From contig OX578276.1 of NCBI GenBank assembly GCA_951217055.1, forward strand, positions 136,467,787 to 136,531,786: a stretch of 64,000 nt of DNA, read 5' to 3'. This DNA comes from Gerris lacustris (Eukaryota; Arthropoda; Insecta; Hemiptera; Gerridae). Numbering within the stretch: position 1 is the first letter of the stretch; each line of letters starts with the position of its first letter. The translations under genes were made by a program, and so were the position numbers. Positions 34,706 through 45,585 of this stretch are shown here, one piece after another. Under the pieces are notes generated by a model. The model ran no database searches. It was not told where the DNA came from and saw only the letters and a program-made list of their open reading frames with translations.

Positions 34706-36772
34706 AACTAGCTGAATACCCGTGCTTCGCTACGGGGTGTTTTATCTTCAATTTAATGGATTTATAAACTACCATCAAAAAATTTAAATTATTTTACAAA
34801 GCGAGAATATCTAGATTCTATCCCTCCCCCTTATTTCTATACCCCCTTCTCTTTGATAATTTGCTATTATCCCAAATTAGTAATTGATTCCAACTATTGG
34901 GAAAAAAAAAATCTTAAAAGTTTTAAAAAGGAAAAGCTGTGGTATTTTTCTTCTGTGTTTTAGTAGAAAATCTCTATTGAGAAATTATTATACTACGTAT
35001 ACACTCTTAGATTCTATTTTAGAATTTTAAAGAAGTGGTCATGATTAAGTTAGTAAAGGTTTATGCACGGTAAGGCGTGATTTATTAACTATTGGGTTAA
35101 TATCTAAAAATAAATCTAAATATGTTTTGACAGCGATTAAAAAGTAATTTTGGTTAAATACATTTTTTATAAAAAATAAAATTAGAATTTTGAAATCTAT
35201 TTAGAAGCCCCGTTGTCCGTCCCATATAAAGCTACCAAAACGTTTTATAGCCTATATCACCCGCAGAATTGAGCTTAACATTGTACCCAAGAACCTCCAA
35301 AATCTATTCAGCCATTTGGGCATGATTGACGCACAGACAAACAGATATAAAATTTTCTAAACTTAAATTCGTTGTCAGGACTACTAATTCAGTGTAAATA
35401 CAAAATTTGAGCCCAATTGGATTAATGTACAGACACAACAATTATTAGTTTGTTATACATAAATATAGATATATTTTTCCATTTTACTCCCCTAAATGTA
35501 CATAACAATAATTACTGTCCTCTTAAAGAGCTTTACAACGGTATGCATCGTGAAGGGTTTTCATTACTTTTACATTTGTACCCTGTACCCCTGTGTATAA
35601 AATTTAAATTTCGAAAATTCATGTAGACAGTGACCTTCCCCTTGTTTTGAAGGTCAAGTGTGTAAACTTTCATCGAAATCTGACTAAAACTGTCCTATAC
35701 GATGAGATTTCCATTTAATTAAAATATGACAAAAACGTACATTAAAACAATTACTGTATTCTTAAAGAGCCTTTTATGGATATGCATCATAAAGGGTATC
35801 AATTACTTTGGCATTTTTACCCCGTACCCCAGTCTACCAACATTTAAATTTCGAAAATTCATGTAGACAGTGACCTTCTCCTTGCTTTGAAGGTCAAGTG
35901 TGTACATTTTTATCGAAATGTGACTAAAACTGTAGATTTGAATTAAGGACACACACACGCACGCGTTCGCACGTGCACACACATACGTTGACTGTTCTAC
36001 GTAAATTTCTACGTTAAGTTGACTTTTCAAAACCAAAATTTCGGAAAATCCTTTCTTAGTGGGTGTCTATGATATAAATAGAGTATATTCTAAAAAGTCT
36101 CTCGGTTAAGCAGATTTTGCTGTACGTTGATTCTATGTCAGTCAGTCAATCAGGACTTTGCCTTGAGATTTTTCCTTTTTCCCCCAATTTTACCCCCCTC
36201 CTAAATAAAAATGTACATAACAACAATTACTGTACTCTTAAAGAGCTTTTCAACGATATACATCATAAAGAGTTTTCATTACTTTGACATTTGTACCCCG
36301 AACCCCTGTGTACCATGATTTAAATTACGTAATATCATGCAAACAGTGATCTTCCCCTTGGTTTTAAGGTCAAGTGTGCAAATATTCATCAATGGTAATA
36401 AAATTGTTGAATTGTATAAAAGACACCCTATCTTTTTATATAAGATATAGATATATTTTTCCTGTATTTTCCATTTTACCCCCCTCCTAAATGAAAATAT
36501 GACAAAACTGTAAATAACAACAATTACTGTACTCTTAAAGAGCTTTTCAACGATATGCATCATGAAGGGTATTCATTACTTTGACATTTGTACCCCGTAC
36601 CCCTGGGTACAAAAATAAAAATTTCGCAATATCCTTTCTTAGTGGATGCCTATGATATGAACCGAGTATATCCTCAAAATGTCAAGTCTCTCGGTTAAGC
36701 AGATTTTGCTGTGCGTTGATTCTATGTCAGTCAGTCAGTCAATCAGGACATTGCCACTTATATTATAGATTA
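34706..36772 (+). repeat. 2-kb non-coding repeat, CTAGCTGAATACCCG start to GTCAGTCAGTCA end
   Basis: Begins AACTAGCTGAATACCCGTGC and ends with a short GTCA tandem, then 'ggacattgccacttatatta'. The interior holds four diverged copies of a roughly 110-240-bp unit starting near 35501, 35740, 36215 and 36512 ('acaacaattactgtactctt' then 'taccccgtacccc'). A terminal segment ('tctcggttaagcagattttg') occurs at 36100 and 36690. Such start/end pairs are common in insect non-autonomous elements, but I cannot place the class (Helitron-like or RTE-derived are possible). Minus-strand frames at 35803-36036 and 36279-36563 come from the repeated unit. Confidence 0.55.
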
Positions 36773-36775
36773 TAT

Positions 36776-36995
36776 TTATGTTTGTTGTTTATCCTATTAG
36801 GTAATCAAGAATTTACTAGTACAGACAAGTAATTATAAAATGGGAATTCTGATACAAATTGTATAATGTTTTTATTATCATTTAGTTATGAAGTAAGAAA
36901 AATAATTAAAATCAAATTATTATTATTATTAACGACGGGAGATTAAAATTAAAATTTAAACTTTCCATAGTATGAATACTACCAAAAAAGAAAAT
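36776..36995 (+). repeat. Diverged copy of the 34.3-kb and 28.1-kb repeats
   Basis: 36793-36910 matches 34327-34440. 36913-36946 matches the outer arm of the 28.2-kb palindrome. 36947-36990 is the reverse complement of 28127-28168 (TTTTTGGTAGTTTTCATACT). It links the AT-microsatellite loci to one repeat family. Confidence 0.6.
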
Positions 36996-37060
36996 CATTA
37001 TTAAATAGTGATTATTTTGGAAATAATAGTGTTTCAAAGTTTTTAATAAGTTTCATAATA

Positions 37061-38979
37061 GGCCGATATATAGATACATTCGAGCTTGCATTAATTAGGG
37101 TAAACTATTTTTTTTTTTAGGATTGTTTTGTATAGCAAGAGGAGCATGAAACCAAGTTTGCGACCTCGAAAGCCCTGGGGACAACTTTTGGTAGGCGAAA
37201 AACCTCGCACTTTTTCAGTTTTTTTAATATAACTCATAAACGACGCCGAAATCAGGAAATTTTATTCTTTCCGAAATAAAAGTAGACAAAAATCTCTACA
37301 AAATGCACTAGTCAAACTTAATTTTATGTTACCATAAACCATTGCTACAGGGCTTTGAAGTTTGACAAAATTATTTAAAAAAAAAAAAAAAAAACAGGAT
37401 TTTACTAATTTTTTTGACATAATTTATATAGTCGTTTGTGGTGCCCATTATACACATATATACAGGGTGGTCCAAAAGTCTCCCCCCCCCCCTCTTAACT
37501 TTTGAACGGTTGGAGATAAATTAATGAAACTTGGGGGATCTCTACCATGCAAAGGGAAGTTTGTTTTCATGCAATCACCCACTAGGGGCAACCACCCACT
37601 TTGCCCCCAGGCCACCCAACTTCAGAATTTCAAATTGGAATGTATATTTTTGATAGCATATTTGGATTCTACAGGGAAAAATAATAAACTATTATTTATA
37701 ACTATTTTTTCTATCTCCAATATTTTGCCCCATACAGGGGGGCAAAGATAGCAAAAGAACCCTTCCGAAATAGTAAAAAAATAACACTTAGATCGTTATA
37801 AAATCTAAACGGTTTGAAATAAAGTAATGGAACTTGGGGGATCCGTACCATGTAAAGGGAAGTGTGTAATCATCCACTTGCGTACTAGGGGCAACCACCA
37901 TTTTGCCCCTACCATTTTTTTAAATCTACCATTTTTATACCTCCCCCCCCCCCCCAATAGGGGGAAAAATATTGGAGATAGAAAAAAAGTTTGAAGTAAA
38001 ATATTTTTATTTTTTTTACCGTAGAATCTAAATCTGCTTTAAAAAATATACATTCCAGGATAATATTTTGAAGTTAGGTGGTCTGGGGGCAAAATGGGAG
38101 GTTGCCCCTACTGCGCGATTGCATGAAAACAAACTTCCCTTTACATGGTAAAGATCCCCTAAGTTTCATTATTATATCTCTAACCGTTTTGATTTTACAA
38201 CGTATTATCGGAAGGGTTATTTCGCTATCTTTGCCCCCCTGTAGGGAGCAAAATATTGGAGATAGAAAAAATAGTTTTAAATAAAAGTTTATTATTTTTC
38301 ACTGTAGAATCCAAATATGCTATCAAAAATATACATTCCAATTTGAAATTCTGAAGTTGGGTGGCCTGGGGGCAAAGTGGGTGGTTGCCCCTAGTGGGTG
38401 ATTGCATGAAAACAAACTTCCCTTTGCATGGTAGAGATCCCCCAAGTTTCATTAATTTATCTCAAACCGTTCAAAAGTTAAGAGGGGGGGGGGGGGGGAG
38501 ACTTTTGGACCACCCTGTATATGTATGTATGTAGGTATATATATACATATCATCAATATAACATCATAAAAATATATAATGGACAATAAACGACTATATA
38601 AATGTCAAAAAAACTCCGTTTTTTTTTTTGTTTTTTTTTTTTTACATATTTTTGTCAAACTTCAAAGCTCTGTAGAAATGGTTTAGGATAACATATACTT
38701 AAGTTTGACTAGTGTATTTTGTAGAAAATTTTGTCTACTTTTATTTCGGAGAGAATACAATTTCCTGATTTCGGCCACGTTTATTTGTTATATTAAAAAA
38801 ACTGAAAAAAAATGCCAAAATTGCGAGGTTTCTCACCTACCAAAAGTTGTCCCCAGGGCTTTCGAGGTCGCAAACTTGGTTTCATGCTCCTCTTACTATA
38901 CAAAACAATCCTAAAAAAAAAAATAGTTTACCCTAATTAATGCAAGCTGGACCCCTCTCAGGTTACCTATATATTGGTC
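37061..38979. mobile_element. Giant inverted-repeat (foldback-like) element
   Basis: The left end GGCCGATATATAG...TTAATTAGGGTAAAC and the right end are diverged reverse complements; each is next to a TA dinucleotide. Arms of about 0.9 kb cover nearly the whole element, so it can fold almost end to end. Landmarks in both arms are 'gcgacctcgaaagccctggg', 'tgtcaaacttcaaagctctg' and the inner element described separately. The left terminus recurs at 63827-64000. No transposase is present, so it is non-autonomous. The matching 75-codon frames at 37524-37751 (+) and 38225-38452 (-) are the two arms of the repeat, not two genes. Confidence 0.8.
37463..38517. mobile_element. Inner TA-flanked inverted-repeat element (CAGGGTGGTCC ends)
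   Basis: Starts CAGGGTGGTCCAAAAGTCTC and ends with the reverse complement, with TA on each side, the pattern of Tc1/mariner-type insertion. Each arm contains two degenerate tandem units (left at about 37480-37760 and 37790-37990) with C/G homopolymer runs, 'atggaacttgggggatc', 'aggggcaaccacc' and 'tttgccccc'. It sits nearly concentrically in the larger inverted repeat. Confidence 0.7.
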
Positions 38980-39520
38980 TATAAGGGTTAATTAATAACA
39001 ATTTTATTTTTCAAAAAAATAGATAGCAAAATAGTTTATTTTAAAACAACGTTGAAATAATTGAAAAATATAGCTATTATGCCAGATAAGCACTCTCAGT
39101 TTTGAAGTAAAATGATTAACTGCAGTTTCAAGAAACTCTTGCTAACAATGTTCCGCGTGTCGGAACTCCTTTTATAAATTTACACGAGATGCCTTCACAG
39201 CCTGCCGTGACCTGCCAAACAATAATGTGTATCATATTTTTCTACACCTTTTACCATGGATTCATGAAGGACTTTTATATTTTCTTTTCCTCCATCTAGC
39301 CTCTGATAAGAAAACTTTTTCATCCGAGGAAGTTTTCTCTCTTATAACTTGACCCTATAAAATCAATTATTATTTATTACCACTAAGGATTTGATATATT
39401 TCTTGTTTTCCTTATAGACGTTTTGTTATTATATAGTAGTGGCTGATGTCACAAAATGACATTTTTACTTATTGGATAATTTATTTTTATAACAATGGTA
39501 CTCATTGATTAGGATAATGG
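38980..39520. other. AT-rich sequence, no gene seen
   Basis: Contains the scrap shared with 34.1 kb at 39068-39115. Confidence 0.35.

Positions 39521-39521
<1 letters not shown>

Positions 39522-39585
<64 letters not shown>
39522..39585. repeat. (AT)n microsatellite, about 64 bp
   Basis: Pure AT dinucleotides. The minus-strand frame ending in an Ile-Tyr repeat (39521-39751) is an artefact. Confidence 0.98.
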
Positions 39586-39586
<1 letters not shown>

Positions 39587-39642
39587 ACTAAGTTGATTAT
39601 GATCTAATAAAGTATTAATATCGCATGTATACGGTATTAAAA

Positions 39643-40186
39643 TAGACTGCCAATTAGTTTGGCACATAGCTTCCTCGCATCCTATCATGTGCTTTATTGT
39701 TATAATGTTTATTGTGTAAAAACTATTAATAGTTTTAGCGATCTTTAACACTTCATAGCGGTGTCGCTGTTGGTTTTACTGAAAAATTTTATTTGAAAAA
39801 AATGTTTGTCTCCTTGATTAGATGAAGTTAGATTTTTTTCCCGACCTAAAATTCCAATTTTTAATTTGAAGTTCACGTTTACGCGAGCGTTGCTCGTGAA
39901 CGCTTGAACGGATAATGTTGTCCAACGAACTCGTCCTGGGCATTGATAAAATGAACATGTCTACCAAATTTCATTAAAATCGGTTGACATTTACTCAAGT
40001 TATCGCCGCACGTTTCATAATTCGCGGACACACAGACCGACAGACAGACAGACACGAGACCAAAAATGTTCCCTGATGTCTGAAACTGATTTCTGTCTTG
40101 GAATTTTTAAAATCGGAGGCATAAAAGTTTTTCGTTCTCAAAAGTGAACACAATGCTTCCGTTACCTTCGGTAAGCTCGGAAGCAA
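39643..40186 (+). repeat. Repeat family HP-B, full-length copy 3
   Basis: TAGACTGCCAATTAGTTTGG start and terminal hairpin 40155-40184. By eye nearly identical to the copy at 23.4-23.9 kb over long stretches, so these two are the youngest HP copies here. Confidence 0.88.
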
Positions 40187-41040
40187 TAGTCAACCACTTG
40201 TTTAGCTGAACAATGCTATGTCTAGATAATTTTAAATATTTTATCAATTAAGCTTATTACATGGAAATTAAATCTTTACTTGACCATGTTTATACTGGCT
40301 CTTTCTTAAAGTTCATTGTTCAGTATATTTGTTTGTGAATTTGCTATTTTTTATTTATTTTATTTTCATATTGTAAGTATTTTTCTTGTTTTTTAATTTT
40401 GATTTATCAGATTTTAATAAAACGGTGTTATCAGCAAATGGTAGAGCTGCCAAGCAAAAGCACTTCAGGTCAGCCTTTTATAGAGGTAGAAAAAATCAAG
40501 TCGTGTAATATTATCTCCCACTAAAAAAATATGTGAGGAAGAGGAAGACAAAAAAGGGAAAGGGGAAGATTATTATCTATCTTGTCCTCTAATAGGGCCA
40601 TAATAAAACAAGAAAGACCGCTCTTTTAAACCAGAACCTTTTAAATCTAAGAGCGATTGTTGGCCCTGTTCTTAGCTCTTCTTTCGCACAATTATCGATT
40701 TATAGTTTAATTCCTTTGACATCCAGTTTTATTAAGGGCACTAATAAGACGAAGGTAAAAAGGAAGAGCAAGCTGTCTACAAATTTTACTTCACCAAATC
40801 CCTTCAAAGTTTTTTATGTCAAAGTGGAGTTAGGTAAAGCCTCTACCCAAAATCCAGTTCCTATATTTATAAAATATAATGATCGAAATTCCGTCTTTAC
40901 TGTTCTTATCATTCTTACCGAAACTGGTATAAACTATAATAAGGTGATTTATATAAACTTCTCTGATTTGTGTTGTGATTGTGAATCTTAAATCAGTAAA
41001 CGTTCAATTTTATATATTATTAGTTAAAAAAAAGAAATAT
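40187..41040. other. AT-rich sequence, no recognised gene
   Basis: A 91-codon plus-strand frame (40716-40991) with a Lys-rich start and Cys-rich end (DLCCDCES) has no recognisable domain. A mutational or chance origin is more likely than a gene, but it is the best uncalled frame in this stretch. Confidence 0.25.
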
Positions 41041-41044
41041 AGTT

Positions 41045-41390
41045 ACTAGGGAAACTCAAAGCGAGATATCAACTAGTTGTATTTTCTTTGGGGCTGAAAA
41101 AAATTGTTTAAGTGAAACTTCTTTAGCCTCGGTAGAGTAAATTGGCTCGGATGAAACGACATAGTGAAACGAAGTTCGCGTTTCGAGACTCGTCCAAGTG
41201 AAACATGTTTTATGTGAAGTGTTTTTGTTTTGAGACTCCACCAAGTGAGAGATATTTTATCAAATGCCGGTCTAAGTTGGTAGTTGATTTACCTAAAAAA
41301 TCTTTCACCTGGACGAGTTTCGAACCATCGACCTCTGAAATTGAAATCAGACGTGCCAATACACCACGAGAGTAGATGATTAAAACAACA
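41045..41390 (-). repeat. tRNA-like SINE remnant (tentative)
   Basis: Minus strand: TGGTGTATTGGCACG (A-box-like) then, about 35 bp on, GGTCGATGGTTCGAAACTC with GGTTCGAAAC as a B-box-like core. The rest of the block holds two imperfect 'gagactc..ccaagtga' units. Cloverleaf stems do not close well, so this is not a functional tRNA. Confidence 0.35.
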
Positions 41391-41879
41391 CACAGAATAG
41401 GTATAATAAGCGTAATATTATATACATTTTAATAATTAATATATATATATGTTGGGTGTTTTTTTTATGTTTCGTCTTCATTATATTCGCTGATATTTTA
41501 TGAAAATATTTTATTAATTGAAATTAAGTTTCTTTGAGAAGTAAGCTGACTGGGGCGGCATTGTAAACTCTTGTTTATAAATACGTTTTTTGCTTATTTA
41601 ACAAATGATTTATATAATGTGCATTACTTAAATAAGGTTTTTTTTGTGCTCTTTTATTATTAATTAAAAGTAAAAACTTAATTTTTGTTTTCTTTATTTT
41701 ACCTACAATCCTACAACTCCTCATTTTAATGAACATAGTATATAATAAGTGGAGCAATTTGAATTGATGTATGAGTAATATTGAGTTACGTGCTTCTTCT
41801 GGGAACGATTTAAACTCTGAATTATATAATTTATGATATATTAATATAATTATATTATATTAATATTATGTAGGAGGGA

Positions 41880-42073
41880 ACATAAAAGCAACTTTTTTTT
41901 AAACTTAAGTTTCACTTTTAATGCGTGAGAGTCTCACACAAATTTTTTTATTGAAACAAAAATATATTATCTCCTAGTATCTTTCTCATATTTTTTTCAG
42001 TTAATATATCTTGTATATTCATTGAATTATTCCATTTTAAAAACCATCAGGTTTTACTGCCCGACCCTGTATA
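41880..42073 (-). repeat. Element with TACAGGGTCGGGCAG end
   Basis: On the minus strand it starts TACAGGGTCGGGCAGTAAAA. It shares the TACAGGGTSG terminus with 22109 and 37461. The other end was not located; about 41878 is a guess from the change in sequence character. Confidence 0.4.
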
Positions 42074-42699
42074 ATAATAAGAATTCATGATGTTTAATCT
42101 ATTAGTAAAAAGGCCCACGGGTCAAGAATTATAGAAATATTATGCACTTAATGGAAATTTAAATAGCATTGTAAATTTGATATAAATCTATAATACTTAA
42201 ATTCATAATAACATTAAATAAATCAAACTACTTCAAAAATAGGACCATAACATTTAGCAATATCATTTTTTATTTCACTATTTTTTACTTGTTTAGTGTA
42301 GTTGGTACATTTTTTGATTTTTCTAAAGCTTTAACATTTAATAAAACTTTATTTAATCCATAATGCGTTTATATTACTAACTCGATTACCGATTATTTAA
42401 ATTTAGCTTCAGATAGATCGGGACAATGTTGTTATTGTATTATGATAAGAAGCCTGAGGCGTTGTTTATTTTAACACGTGTTTATAAGACATGAACTCAC
42501 AATATAATAACTTTTGTTTATTATAATGTATCAGACCTATATCTAAAAGGTTTCCAGGTCATGAAGTCAGTATGTTGAAAAGAAAAAAACGATACAATAA
42601 CTTGTTGGTCTGATAACTCGCTTTGCTGAGGTCTAACCCTATTATTTACGATTTTTAAAAGAAATCTAAGCTATTATTTTTAGAGGAAAAAAAGGTTTT

Positions 42700-42762
<63 letters not shown>

Positions 42763-43049
42763 CTTTCATCTTCTTTTCTTCAACCACAAAAATTCTTTTC
42801 TTACAATCCCAAACACGGCTTTGAAGAGGGAAAAATTACAGGGCTTGGCCACAATAAATAGGAGGGAAATTACCAATTTTTTTCCCTTGATATTTGTTGG
42901 TATGGAATTGAAGATAATAGCCTAAAGAAGCCTTAGGTGGGGGTGGAATATAGCTGTCTAGAAAGAGGAAAAAATAATATTTTTAACCCTTAAAAAGACA
43001 CTAAGAAAACAAAATAATAGTTTGTTTTCAAAAATAATAAACATTTTTC

Positions 43050-43084
<35 letters not shown>

Positions 43085-43347
43085 TTCAAACTACTAAAAG
43101 AAAAAACACATATTTATTTTCCCTTGACCTTTGTTGGTATGGAGTAAAAGATAATGTAAAATTAATCAGAGATGGTCCACTATAAGGTTATCAATTAAAA
43201 CAATGGTCGATCGGTATTTATAACCTTCTTGATTGAAATACGACTAGATTTACATTTAGAAACATCGACACTTTCTCACATAGCCAATACATGGTATTTA
43301 ATAAATAAGCTGTGATTTATACTTATTATTTAAAGTAATTTGTATAT
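42074..43347. other. AT-rich region with AT microsatellite and a short duplication
   Basis: An (AT)n run lies at 42702-42759 and an A run at 43055-43080. 'ttcccttgatatttgttggt' with following 'atggaattgaagataat' at about 42890-42925 is repeated, diverged, at 43120-43155. No gene supported. Confidence 0.5.
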
Positions 43348-43439
43348 TTAATACTTAACTTGGTGCGCGGGCTTCCGCGGGTAGACTCGTAATAAATAGC
43401 TTGGTTTTCCGGTGAAATCCGCGTCACGAAGGAGATGAA

Positions 43440-43480
43440 GTCCGACGTTTCGCTTTCACTACTGGAAGCATCTTCAAGGG
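43440..43480 (-). ncRNA. Hammerhead-like motif, left arm (degenerate)
   Basis: Minus strand: TTGAAGA in place of CTGAAGA (43471-43477), stem II GCTTCC against GAAAGC with one mismatch, GAAA (43448-43451), then CGTC. The GAAACGTC 3' part is intact; the lost first C and weakened stem make cleavage unlikely. Confidence 0.45.
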
Positions 43481-43586
43481 TGTGGTGCATCGTGATGTTT
43501 ACTTAAAGCAACAACAAGATATACTGACGACTGGAGAGAAGGACGAAGTATTTATAATTGCTTCCATAAATGATTTATAATTGTAT

Positions 43587-43991
43587 TTATAATTGATGTA
43601 CATCGGACAAACCGGAAGATTGATCTCTACCCGCCTACAAGAACACGTAAGAGCTGTGAAAAATAACGATCACAGATCAGCGATTGCACAACGTTCTGAT
43701 GAAACCGGCCATCTCATAAAGTTTGAGGACATAAGAGTACTTGCTTTGGTCAACAGGTATCACAACAGAGTGGTAAGGGAGGTTATCGAGATCGAGAAAC
43801 AACCAGAGAACTTCAACAGGGAGGATGGATTCACTCCTTCCCGGACCTGGAAACCGCTGGTTGGCACATGTGCCAAGCAGAAATCAAGAAGTGGCGCCGC
43901 GGTCACTTCTCGAATTCAATTTCACCCGCTCCACAAAGAAACACTGACAAAGGCAACACCTGCCGGATTGCGTCATCCTGACAAAGGATAA
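43587..43991 (+). pseudogene. GIY-YIG endonuclease domain of a Penelope-like element
   Basis: MMYIGQTGRLISTRLQEHVR is followed by SAIAQRSDETGHLIKFEDIR, RVVREVIEIEKQ and NFNREDGFTPSRTWKPL. This is the full GIY-YIG motif series of Penelope-like elements: YIGQTGR, R..EH, GH.I.F, R..RE..EIE, and the typical NFNREDG...W.PL tail. Catalytic Tyr, Arg and Glu equivalents appear present. The frame has its first Met at 43593. The upstream reverse transcriptase is missing and the frame simply opens after the left arm, so the protein is a remnant although its own frame is unbroken to the stop at 43989-43991. Confidence 0.8.
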
Positions 43992-44128
43992 ACCTAACTC
44001 AAGGAACCCCCGGGGAATACAGGTCACAGGTATAATCTACGTTCCATAAAGCAATCAAAATACGCCGTCCTCCAGTCACCAATATGTTTTGTTATTGCTT
44101 CAAGTAAACATCACGATGCACCACATCC

Positions 44129-44166
44129 CTGCAGATGCTTCCAGTAGTGGAAGCGAAACCTCGGAC
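44129..44166 (+). ncRNA. Hammerhead-like motif, right arm (core mutated)
   Basis: CTGCAGA (44129-44135) replaces CTGAAGA. Stem II is perfect (GCTTCC/GGAAGC, 6 bp) and GAAA is present (44155-44158), followed by CCTC instead of CGTC. Two core changes predict inactivity. Confidence 0.5.
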
Positions 44167-44746
44167 TTCATCCCCTTCGTGACGCGGATTTCACCGGAAA
44201 ACCAAGCTGTTTATAACTTAATACTTGTATTGGGCTATTTTATTATTTATGAGATTTTCCTTTATGTCCCGATTCTCGATTGATAGTAATATTAGGTCAG
44301 TTCAGATGCTATTTTACAGATATATTTGATGAAACCACTAGAGTGGAGTTCGCTCCGATATACAAATCTTTTTATTATTAATTTTTTCTTTTACATCTTC
44401 CCTCCAATCTAGCATATCTATAATTGAATCTGCAAGTATGTCGGTGTTTAGTTCATGATACACATACATTGAGATAAACTTAATCCTTACAGTTGGACAT
44501 GAAACGGCATCATATAATAACATGATGACAATGATAAGCTAGTATTATTATCGTGCTGATAATGTTTATTAATATTGTCCTGTTAACCAGACAAAGACCA
44601 TTTAAGATTAAATCTGATAATGTGAAATATAGTTTCTACAGATTATGCAGCTTTTATGGAAGACAGTTGTTTGCACCAAAAGCTGTTCTACAAAAAATTA
44701 AAATAGTTAATAATTAAATATGAAATTAATAAGTTAATTAATTAGA

Positions 44747-44968
44747 CGGGGGCCGGTGTAGCCGAGGGGTTAGCGCACTCGACTATGAAACCAAGTTCTA
44801 AACCCCGGCTGTGAGTTCGAATCCCAGCGTGGTGAGACATGCTTCACACTGATGATATCATCGATTAGACGAGTAAAGTGGCCGGATAACCCCCGTCCTG
44901 TAATGACCTAATAAAGCTGTTGAACGGGACTAAAACAACAACAAAAAAAAAAAAAATAAAAAATAATA
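44747..44968 (+). mobile_element. tRNA-derived SINE
   Basis: A tRNA-like head has an A box near TAGCCGAGGGGTTAGCG (44759) and a B box GTTCGAATC (44815-44823). A unique body of about 100 bp and a tail (ACTAAAACAACAAC then A-rich) follow. Flanking TAATTAGA at 44739-44746 and 44969-44976 is the likely target duplication. Transcription by RNA polymerase III from the internal boxes and mobilisation by a LINE are family knowledge. Confidence 0.85.
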
Positions 44969-44976
44969 ATAATTAG

Positions 44977-45358
44977 ATATTTTTTAATTTAAAATCCAGT
45001 AACACTAAGTACATATATATTGGCTGAAAAAGGTTTTGCTCTATGTCAGTTGATTATTATTATTATTTTGACTACAACAGGTCCTTTTTTGCACCTTATT
45101 ACCTGGTGTTTTACTGTCATTCGGTATAAATTTAAATATAACAACGCTGTAAATTATATGAACCCGCAGCTCTTTTAGTATAAAATATATATTTTTTTTT
45201 TATTCTATGGATCATATGACTTTTAAAATAGGGTTTAATGAACTTTTAATGAATTGGGTTTAATAGAAAAAAAGTATGGTATAAGGGCCAAGTTCTTTTT
45301 TTTCGTAGTTGGGATTTGTTTCTGCATTAACGAGACAAATATTTATTTTAATAAAATA
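44977..45358. other. AT-rich sequence, nothing recognised
   Basis: No supported feature apart from short ATT runs near 45052. Confidence 0.35.
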
Positions 45359-45535
45359 GGTGTAGTTCAATAACCAAACAACGTTCAGGCACAAGTCAAG
45401 ACATACTTGAACGTTTAAAGTCACTCGATAACCATTCGAACTGAAGAAGGCTGCATTAAAACAGCCGAAACCAGTAAAATTGTTTCAAATACAATACGTT
45501 TAGTGTAAAGTTATGGAGCTATACCTCTTTTATGA
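45359..45535 (+). mobile_element. Penelope-like terminal repeat (solo) with hammerhead motif
   Basis: AGGTGTAGTTCAATAACCAA opens it and an imperfect reverse complement (GTTATGGAGCTATACCTC) closes it. The same ends delimit the 12.6-14.0-kb remnant. No coding sequence. Confidence 0.55.
45435..45480 (+). ncRNA. Hammerhead ribozyme motif, intact core
   Basis: CTGAAGA (45441-45447), stem II GGCTG/CAGCC (45449-45453 and 45462-45466, 8-nt loop), GAAA (45467-45470), then CCAGTA. All invariant core bases are present. Helix III would be only two base pairs with a 2-nt loop, ending GUA rather than GUC, so any activity would be weak. Compare the two decayed relatives at 12.6 and 13.9 kb. Confidence 0.6.
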
Positions 45536-45585
45536 CGGTCGCGAGAAAAAAGCACAGTCGTAAATCTTCATTAGCTGCGTTTTTT

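Larger units (their letters stand above)
43357..44217 (+). mobile_element. Internally deleted Penelope-like element with inverted ends
   Basis: Flanked by 9-bp direct repeats TTAATACTT (43348-43356 and 44218-44226), read as the target duplication. About 150 bp at each end (about 43391-43545 and 44064-44210) are inverted copies of one another, including 'aagtaaacatcacgatgcac', a hammerhead-like core and 'gacgcggatttcaccggaaa'. Between them lies only the GIY-YIG domain; the reverse transcriptase is gone. Inverted pseudo-LTR arrangements are known for Penelope-like elements. Confidence 0.78.

Noticed and set aside
37524..38452. Two near-identical 75-codon frames in opposite orientation
   Set aside because: They are the two arms of an inverted repeat; no domain, no start context, and they include transposon-end sequence.
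41310..41375. Functional tRNA gene on the minus strand
   Set aside because: T-arm and acceptor stem do not pair; at best a SINE remnant.
44747..44830. Functional tRNA gene
   Set aside because: A and B boxes are present but stems do not close properly and the sequence continues into a SINE body and tail with a target duplication.
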